Source of the DNA: JBLIDK01 sp047632595
GTDB taxonomy: Bacteria; Bacteroidota; Bacteroidia; Sphingobacteriales; Sphingobacteriaceae
DNA length: 11,125 nucleotides
Assembly: GCA_047632595.1 (NCBI GenBank)
Contig: JBLIDK010000062.1
Span: 1-11,125, forward strand
Direction of reading: 5' to 3'
Below are positions 6,619-11,125 of this stretch, piece by piece (position 1 is the first letter of the stretch; every line of letters starts with the position of its first letter). The notes under the pieces are model-generated. The model saw only the letters and a program-made list of their open reading frames with translations, did not search any database and was not told where the DNA came from. A program made the translations under genes and the position numbers.

Positions 6619-7239
6619 TTAAATTGGGATGTGAACAACGAATTTTGTCTCGAAAAACTCTTGCTTAAAGTGCTCTGAAAGAGGGTAGATAGTGTTTTCT
6701 TTACCTAATTCAGCTAGTTCATCTTCAATTTCGCCTCCTTTAAGGTAAAGTATGCCGTTTTTAAACTCATTGTTCGATTTGAAGAAGATCTTTTCGTTTA
6801 TCCAATTGTAAATAACGGGTAAACGAGTTACAGCGCGACTAACAACAAAATCATAGTTTGATTTTAGCTCTTCAGCACGCTTATGATCGGCTTGAACGTT
6901 AACTAAGTTCAATTCATCGGCTATTGTATCTACCACCTTAATCTTCTTTCCTATACAATCTACAAGGTGAAAATCAACTTCAGGAAAAAGTATGGCTAAA
7001 GGAATTCCAGGGAATCCACCACCTGTACCTAAGTCTAAAATTTTAGTACCTTTTTTAAAGGAAGTAACTTTTGCTATTCCTAAACTATGTAAGAAATGAC
7101 GTTCTTCTAGGTTAACCATATCTTTTCGTGAAATCATGTTAATTTTTAGATTCCATTCTTGATACAATTCCATTGCATGTTCAATTTGCTGGTATTGTTT
7201 TGCACTAAGAGTAGGGAAGTGCTCCTTAATTAAATTCAT
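6619..7239 (-). CDS. rsmG: 16S rRNA (guanine527-N7)-methyltransferase RsmG
   Basis: RsmG methylates N7 of G527 in 16S rRNA with S-adenosylmethionine; in other bacteria its loss gives low-level streptomycin resistance. The 206 residues match the family. The N-terminal helix pair (about 13-55) ends in the characteristic EERHFLHSLGIA, followed by the SAM loop ILDLGTGGGFPGIPLAI (67-83), LVDCIGKKIKVVD (92-104) and the VVSRAVTRLP motif (132-141) with Arg135. The C-terminal part contains ILYLKGGEIEDEL. Its ATG (7239) follows the stop of the sigma-factor gene with no spacer, so translation is probably coupled and rsmG is the last gene of the hydrolase-GT-sigma operon before mdh. Confidence 0.96.
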   Translation of the reverse strand: MNLIKEHFPTLSAKQYQQIEHAMELYQEWNLKINMISRKDMVNLEERHFLHSLGIAKVTSFKKGTKILDLGTGGGFPGIPLAILFPEVDFHLVDCIGKKIKVVDTIADELNLVNVQADHKRAEELKSNYDFVVSRAVTRLPVIYNWINEKIFFKSNNEFKNGILYLKGGEIEDELAELGKENTIYPLSEHFKQEFFETKFVVHIPI

Positions 7240-7854
7240 CTAGAAGTTATGGTCGGTTTTGTTTACAATATTGTTTAAAAGCTGCTTGGCGCGAAAAATT
7301 TGTGCTTTTACAGTTCCCAACGGAATACCTAAATCCGTTGATATTTCATCGTAGGAAAGCTCATCGTAAAAACGAAGAATAACAAGCTTTCGGTATCTAC
7401 TGGGTAATTGATCTACCAAATCTTGAAGTTTTTCTTTTTTCTGATCATCAATCATCGCATCTTCAGGGTTGTTACCCTTTTCTGGGAAATCAAATGTTTG
7501 TCCTCCTTCGCCGTCTTTACCACTGCCAATGGGCTTGTCAAGACTTAAGGTTAATATTTTTTTCTTTCTAATAAAGTCAATACAGTTGTTAGTCGCAATT
7601 CGGAAGAGCCAGGTGCTAAATGCAAAGCTTGGTTTATATTTCTCGAGGTTCTCAAAGGCTTTGCCAAAAGTTTCAACAGTTAAGTCGTTTGCGTCTTCTC
7701 TGTTGTTAACCATTTTTAATAGCATAAAGTACACAGACTGTTTGTACTTACCCATTAGTTTTGAGTAGGCACTTTGGTCGTTTTTATCAAGGGCAGCAAG
7801 AACTAAATCATAGTCTACTTTTGCTTTTTCTGATAAATTGTTTTTTATTTCCAT
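7240..7854 (-). CDS. RNA polymerase sigma-70 family sigma factor, ECF (RpoE-like)
   Basis: The 204-residue protein has only regions 2 and 4, as in ECF sigma factors. Region 2 covers about 25-97, including DANDLTVETFGKAFENLEKY and the promoter-opening segment FSTWLFRIATNNCIDFIRKK (79-98). A linker of about 45 residues rich in Gly, Asp and Glu (100-140) follows. Region 4 (141-193) ends in the -35-reading helix-turn-helix LSYDEISTDLGIPLGTVKAQIFRAK. It would redirect RNA polymerase to its own promoter set; the regulon is not visible here. No anti-sigma factor gene is found next to it: it starts 10 nt inside the end of the glycosyltransferase-like gene and touches rsmG directly. It may be a constitutively available ECF factor or be controlled by a protein encoded elsewhere. 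The ATG at 7854 is the only good start. Confidence 0.92.
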   Translation of the reverse strand: MEIKNNLSEKAKVDYDLVLAALDKNDQSAYSKLMGKYKQSVYFMLLKMVNNREDANDLTVETFGKAFENLEKYKPSFAFSTWLFRIATNNCIDFIRKKKILTLSLDKPIGSGKDGEGGQTFDFPEKGNNPEDAMIDDQKKEKLQDLVDQLPSRYRKLVILRFYDELSYDEISTDLGIPLGTVKAQIFRAKQLLNNIVNKTDHNF

Positions 7855-8957
7855 GAACTTGCCTTTTTGAACCTTCCAAAGGCAACGCCTAGGAACAAAA
7901 CTAAGATATGGATTAATTCGACAATTGGAATTAATAAAACGATACGTAATTGCCCTGTGCGTTTGGCATTAAAATAGTAGTAAAGCAAATTTACTGCCAC
8001 TTTTGCAATAAACATCCCAATGAAATACAAATAATATTGGGAAAATAGACCAATAGCAAGCAATAATAGCGGGTAAAAGACCACATGGAAAAACTTATAA
8101 AAGTAAAGAATGGAGTTTGTGTTGTTAATAAATAAGTTCTCTACCACCGTTTGTTTGGCAATTTCTTTAATAAATGAATACTTTTTTAGTTCTAATCGTT
8201 GTGATATAAAAGATTCAGGGTGCAAAACCGCTTTGGAGTTAGTTGGGGTAGCTATTTTATTGAACAATAGTTCAAATTCCCCAAAAGGAAGGTAAAGATT
8301 TGGAGCAAAGCCCTTTGAACTTAAAAATAATTCTTTTGAGACTAATAAATTGCAGCTTCCGCATGAATAGGGTTTAGAATGCTCTAATAAATTGAGGTGC
8401 AGCGATTCATTAAACAAACTATGAACACGCAAAAGCAAATTTGAAAACGATTCTTCGCCTCTATGGTAAGTGAATCCTGAAACCACTTGAATGCCTTTAG
8501 TTTTAGCTTCGTGCATTCGCTTTGCCCAATTATTTGTTCGGGGTTTACAATTAATATTGGAAAGAAGAATGCTTTCGAATTTTGACGCTTTAATACCAAG
8601 AGTTGTTGCCAGTTTAAGTCCTCGCATTTTGGTATTTTCATTCGTTAAATAAACCGTTTTTAGCATTGGGTACGATTTCTTTAATTCTTCAATTACAAAA
8701 ACACTGTTGTCTGTACTATGGTCATCCACAACTACCACTTCAAAATTTGGATGGTTTTGATCTAAAAAGTGACTTAAGTGCCTTTTAATGTTCTCTTCAT
8801 CGTCCTTAATAGTAAGTACAATAGATAAACCTTTGGCTAATTCTGCTTTATTTTCAGCAGCTTCAACTAGTTTTTTAGGCCAAAAATAGAGTTGATAAAC
8901 TAAGGTGTAAATAAAAGAAGTTGCTAGTAAAAACAAGAGGATGTATTCTATCCACAT
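7845..8957 (-). CDS. Membrane GT2-family glycosyltransferase-like protein, catalytic motifs degenerate
   Basis: From the ATG at 8957 the protein has 370 residues: one N-terminal membrane segment (about 3-24), a cytosolic GT-A domain, and about three C-terminal membrane segments (about 283-360). The fold is recognisable from LSIVLTIKDDEENIKRHL (44-61) and FEVVVVDDHSTDNS (72-85), typical of GT2 enzymes that make polysaccharides or glycolipids at the inner membrane. The later motifs are unusual. Where relatives have an Asp-x-Asp in LLTDADC, this has LLSNINC (Asn134-Ile-Asn136). Where they have GDDDL, this has GEFEL (226-230). The QxxRW/H site near 265-270 reads KEIAKQ. Sugar transfer is thus in doubt and a scaffold or regulatory role is possible. 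An upstream in-frame ATG at 9008 would overlap the hydrolase gene by 37 nt; starting at 8957 leaves a 14-nt gap and places the membrane helix at the N-terminus. The end overlaps the sigma gene by 10 nt. Confidence 0.82.
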   Translation of the reverse strand: MWIEYILLFLLATSFIYTLVYQLYFWPKKLVEAAENKAELAKGLSIVLTIKDDEENIKRHLSHFLDQNHPNFEVVVVDDHSTDNSVFVIEELKKSYPMLKTVYLTNENTKMRGLKLATTLGIKASKFESILLSNINCKPRTNNWAKRMHEAKTKGIQVVSGFTYHRGEESFSNLLLRVHSLFNESLHLNLLEHSKPYSCGSCNLLVSKELFLSSKGFAPNLYLPFGEFELLFNKIATPTNSKAVLHPESFISQRLELKKYSFIKEIAKQTVVENLFINNTNSILYFYKFFHVVFYPLLLLAIGLFSQYYLYFIGMFIAKVAVNLLYYYFNAKRTGQLRIVLLIPIVELIHILVLFLGVAFGRFKKASSWK

Positions 8958-8971
8958 AAAGTTGCTATGTA

Positions 8972-9688
8972 TTATATACTGATTAAAAATGTGGTGAATG
9001 ATTCCCAATATTCCTTATTGTTCTCAGTTTCTTCCATTAAAGCACTTGCTCCATGTTTGCCAGCATTTTTAGGTATAAAATGCACCTTTTTTGAAGAAGC
9101 TATGGAATCAAAAATCTCACCTGTTTTATCACTTTCACTTTTTGATGAAGTAATATAAACAGGTTGTTTAAGCTTTTTTGCTGTTTGACCCACCTTGTAT
9201 TTTTCTCCAAAATATTCACCCGGACTAAAGGCCGCAACGGCTTTAACCTTGTTTGCATGTTCTACACCAACTTTAATAGTTAATGCTGCGCTGTATGAAC
9301 TTCCGACAAGAATAATCTTTTTGACGTATGCTTCATAAGCATAATTGATAGCAGCAACAACGTCTTGTTTTGCATCTAAAAAGCCAATTTTCAACGATTT
9401 CTCTTTGGCTCTTTCCGCAGTTTCGTTTTTAACGGATTTCATTGTATTTCCAGAACGTTGGTCTATTGCCAAGCAAGTGAAGCCTAAATCGTTCAGTTTT
9501 TTCGCTGTAGCGCGATATTCTCCTCTGCTAGATCCAGCTTGGTGACATAAAATTAGCACCTCGCTTGAATTAGCTACTTCATATAAATCTGCAGTAATCA
9601 GTAATCCATCCAAAGAAGGGAGGGTGATTTTTTTCTGACCTATGCTTAAAACAGGCAGGAAAATAAGTAGAAATACAAGATTTTTCAT
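8972..9688 (-). CDS. Exported alpha/beta hydrolase, dienelactone-hydrolase-like
   Basis: The 238 residues begin with a signal peptide (MKNLVFLLIFLPVLSIG) probably cut before Gln18; there is no lipobox Cys, so a periplasmic protein is expected. The rest is a compact alpha/beta hydrolase. It has an early strand with ILCHQAGSSRGEY around the oxyanion region (46-58), FTCLAIDQRSG (70-80), the nucleophile elbow ILVGSSYSA with Ser131 (126-134; the last position of G-x-S-x-G is Ser), a likely acidic residue near SESDK (184-188) and the catalytic His212 in GKHG. The size and the DQRSG pattern suggest the dienelactone hydrolase or BAAT-like group, but the substrate (an ester or thioester) is unknown. 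It is the first gene of the leftward operon with the GT-like, sigma and rsmG genes, and shares a divergent control region with tgt. Confidence 0.82.
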   Translation of the reverse strand: MKNLVFLLIFLPVLSIGQKKITLPSLDGLLITADLYEVANSSEVLILCHQAGSSRGEYRATAKKLNDLGFTCLAIDQRSGNTMKSVKNETAERAKEKSLKIGFLDAKQDVVAAINYAYEAYVKKIILVGSSYSAALTIKVGVEHANKVKAVAAFSPGEYFGEKYKVGQTAKKLKQPVYITSSKSESDKTGEIFDSIASSKKVHFIPKNAGKHGASALMEETENNKEYWESFTTFLISI

Positions 9689-9747
9689 GGTAGGCCTCTT
9701 ACGAATAGGTAAAGGAAGAAAAGATATTTCAATAATCCATAATAAAG

Positions 9748-9779
9748 TTGAATCAATTATAAACTCAAATGTACCTTTG
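9748..9779 (+). promoter_or_regulatory. Promoter of tgt
   Basis: TTG (9748-9750), a 21-nt spacer and TACCTTTG (9772-9779) fit the Bacteroidota consensus exactly. The box ends 7 nt before the ATG at 9787, so the tgt transcript should be leaderless or nearly so. Confidence 0.65.
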
Positions 9780-9798
9780 GCGGATTATGAAATTCAAA
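9766..9798 (-). promoter_or_regulatory. Promoter of the hydrolase-GT-sigma-rsmG operon
   Basis: Read leftward, TTTG (9798-9795), a 21-nt spacer and TACATTTG (9773-9766) fit the Bacteroidota pattern TTTG-N17-23-TAnnTTTG. The predicted leader is about 70 nt to the hydrolase ATG. The -33 element lies inside the first codons of tgt, and the -7 box shares its TA with the tgt -7 box. Confidence 0.5.
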
Positions 9799-10917
9799 AT
9801 TCAAAATTCTGACACCAGTTCAAGTGCAAGAGCAGGAACAATTACTACTGATCACGGCGATATTCAAACGCCTATTTTTATGCCAGTGGGTACTGCCGCA
9901 ACTGTAAAAACTGTAACCCAGCAAGATTTGAATGAGCGAATTAATGCCCAAATTATTTTAGCAAATACCTATCATCTTTATTTACGACCAGGGCTTGACA
10001 TAATAGAAAAAGCTGGTGGAATTCATAAATTTAATGGTTGGGACAAGCCATTACTTACAGATAGTGGAGGCTACCAGGTCTATTCTTTAGCCGATCAACG
10101 AAAAATTACCGAAAAAGGGGTGACTTTCCGTTCTCATATTGATGGTTCAAAGCACTTATTTACTCCAGAATATGCTATTGATGTTCAAAGAACCATTGGT
10201 GCCGACATCATTATGGCTTTTGATGAGTGTACTCCTTATCCTTGCGAAAAGAACTATGCTACAAACAGCATGCATTTAACTCACCGTTGGTTAAAAAGAT
10301 GTTGTGAACGCTTTGATGCAACTGAATCTAAGTATGGCTATGACCAAAGCTTTTTTCCAATTGTTCAGGGTAGTGTGTATCCCGATTTAAGAAAACAAAG
10401 TGCTGAAACTATTGCCTCTTTTGAACGAGAGGGAAATGCCATTGGAGGCTTGTCTGTTGGGGAACCGCATGAAGACTTGTATGCCATGACCGAGTTGGTT
10501 TGTGGAATATTACCAAAAGATAAACCACGATATTTAATGGGAGTAGGTACTCCTGCAAACTTGTTAGAGTGTATTTCATTAGGAATTGACATGTTTGACT
10601 GCGTTTTACCAACTAGAAACGCTCGCCACGGACTCCTTTACACCTGGGATGGAATCATAAACATCAAAAACAAGAAGTGGGAGAGTGATTTTAGTCCGAT
10701 TGTGGCTGATAGCACCTTAGACTTTGACCGTTTTTACACCAAGGCATATTTAAGGCACTTGGTTCACTCAAAGGAAATGTTGGGCATGCAGTTGTGTAGT
10801 GTGCATAATCTTCATTTTTTCTTGGACCTAATGGCAGAATCTAGAAAGCAGATTTTAAACAACACCTTTGGTGATTGGAAGAAGAAAATGGTGAAGGTTT
10901 TGGATACTAGACTGTAA
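9787..10917 (+). CDS. tgt: tRNA-guanine(34) transglycosylase Tgt, lacking zinc cysteines
   Basis: Tgt swaps guanine 34 of GUN-anticodon tRNAs for preQ1 in queuosine synthesis. From the ATG at 9787 it has 376 residues, against 375 in E. coli. Visible motifs are GTITTDHGDIQTPIFMPVGT, ANTYHLYLRPG, LLTDSGGYQVYSL with Asp92, FDECTPYP, VQGSVYPDLR, IGGLSVGEP, and MFDCVLPTRNARHG with the nucleophile Asp271. The zinc site CxCxxC before YSRAYLRHL is replaced by STLDFD (309-314), while the fourth ligand His340 in SVHNLHF remains. An upstream ATG at 9769 would add MYLWRI, but it overlaps the promoter box and lacks family support, so 9787 is chosen. The gene is divergent from the hydrolase operon. Downstream there is only a hairpin and a repeat, with no partner gene visible. 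Confidence 0.96.
   Translation: MKFKIQNSDTSSSARAGTITTDHGDIQTPIFMPVGTAATVKTVTQQDLNERINAQIILANTYHLYLRPGLDIIEKAGGIHKFNGWDKPLLTDSGGYQVYSLADQRKITEKGVTFRSHIDGSKHLFTPEYAIDVQRTIGADIIMAFDECTPYPCEKNYATNSMHLTHRWLKRCCERFDATESKYGYDQSFFPIVQGSVYPDLRKQSAETIASFEREGNAIGGLSVGEPHEDLYAMTELVCGILPKDKPRYLMGVGTPANLLECISLGIDMFDCVLPTRNARHGLLYTWDGIINIKNKKWESDFSPIVADSTLDFDRFYTKAYLRHLVHSKEMLGMQLCSVHNLHFFLDLMAESRKQILNNTFGDWKKKMVKVLDTRL
9789..9809 (+). repeat. Near-perfect heptamer tandem repeat in the tgt start region
   Basis: Three consecutive units, GAAATTC, AAAATTC and AAAATTC, follow directly after the start of tgt and encode KFKIQNS. Seven is not a multiple of three, so a change in copy number would shift the frame. 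The copy number is low, and two units carry the CAAA that can serve as the -33 element of the divergent promoter. Confidence 0.6.
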
Positions 10918-10927
10918 AATTTAGTGA

Positions 10928-10947
10928 AAAGTTGAAAGTTCAACTTT
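10928..10947 (+). terminator. Hairpin after tgt, possible terminator
   Basis: AAAGTTGAA (10928-10936) pairs with TTCAACTTT (10939-10947) around a 2-nt centre, 10 nt after the tgt stop. The following CTTACCTTAG is only moderately T-rich and the stem is A/T-rich, so termination may be weak or may rely on other factors. Confidence 0.45.
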
Positions 10948-11009
10948 CTTACCTTAGAGTCTCTTCCAAAAACGAAATAGGTCGGTCCCAGATTTTAGGA
11001 ATGGTTTAC

Positions 11010-11079
11010 AAAAACCGCTCTTCGATACATCCCGATACTCCTTCGTCGGTCTGGGATTATCATCAGGATGACGGTTTTT
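11010..11079. repeat. Palindromic intergenic element, probably an interspersed repeat
   Basis: The 70-bp stretch is bounded by an 8-bp inverted repeat, AAAAACCG (11010-11017) and CGGTTTTT (11072-11079). Inside it are a direct repeat CGATAC (11023-11028 and 11033-11038) and partly complementary arms ATCCC (11029-11033) and GGGAT (11053-11057). It is much more G+C-rich than its surroundings. On the reverse strand it contains GTCATCCTGA, then TCGGGATGTATCGAAGAGC, wording I associate with dispersed Bacteroidota intergenic repeats. Only one copy lies in the window, so this is an inference. No open frame or family homology is apparent. Confidence 0.5.
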
Positions 11080-11098
11080 ATTTGCGGCATAGGTTTCA

Positions 11099-11125
11099 AA
11101 AATAAAACTGGCGCGCGTTTATTTT
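11099..11125. repeat. Inverted repeat with GC-rich loop at the window edge
   Basis: AAAATAAAAC (11099-11108) pairs with GTTTATTTT (11117-11125), with one bulged A, around TGGCGCGC. The right arm reaches the last base of the window, so whether it is a terminator hairpin or part of a larger element cannot be decided. Confidence 0.35.

Noticed and set aside
8958..9008. Longer N-terminus of the GT-like protein starting at 9008
   Set aside because: It would overlap the hydrolase gene by 37 nt and put a polar 17-residue leader before the membrane helix; the ATG at 8957 fits better.
10918..11125. CRISPR array or coding sequence in the right-hand gap
   Set aside because: There are no regularly spaced repeats and no open frame of useful length; the structure is a single palindromic element.

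Overview
The window looks like a chromosomal stretch of a Bacteroidota bacterium, most likely a flavobacterium-like member. It is AT-rich. Several gene starts are preceded by the Bacteroidota -7 promoter box TAnnTTTG, and the usual Shine-Dalgarno signals are absent. The two exported proteins have signal peptides that appear to be cut just before a Gln, a common pattern in this phylum. The protein sequences (RibD, PrmC, XerD, AroQ, LDH-like Mdh, RsmG, an RpoE-like sigma factor and a Tgt without zinc cysteines) fit the same assignment. Almost everything is core housekeeping. I see no phage, insertion sequence, CRISPR array, toxin-antitoxin or defence locus, and no rRNA or tRNA gene.

Layout. (1) Positions 1-3054, minus strand: ribD, an EamA-family transporter, a YigZ/IMPACT-family gene and the first 156 codons of a secreted protein with a propeptide-like region run leftward as a tight cluster (1-nt overlap, 37-38 nt gap, 3-nt gap). 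(2) Positions 3055-3145 hold the divergent control region between ribD and prmC. (3) prmC (plus) and xerD (minus) converge and overlap by 29 nt. (4) aroQ (plus) and mdh (minus) converge on a strong hairpin terminator at 5520-5550. (5) mdh has its own promoter. Upstream of it an alpha/beta hydrolase, a membrane glycosyltransferase-like protein, an ECF-type sigma factor and rsmG form a tight leftward operon (14-nt gap, 10-nt overlap, 0-nt gap). (6) tgt is transcribed rightward from a promoter whose -7 box overlaps that of the hydrolase operon. (7) Positions 10918-11125 are non-coding, with a terminator-like hairpin and a palindromic element that resembles interspersed Bacteroidota intergenic repeats.

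Functionally the genes cover riboflavin synthesis (ribD), the shikimate pathway (aroQ), the TCA cycle (mdh), translation quality (prmC, rsmG, tgt), chromosome dimer resolution (xerD), and regulation or envelope functions (sigma factor, GT2-like protein, hydrolase).

The main points for a second look are: the symmetric overlapping divergent promoter between the hydrolase operon and tgt; a GT2-like protein in which the DxD, DDD and QxxRW/H motifs all appear degraded; a Tgt lacking its zinc cysteines; predicted leaderless or nearly leaderless starts for xerD and tgt; and a sigma factor with no visible anti-sigma partner, fused tightly to rsmG. I did not find a convincing new multi-gene system.
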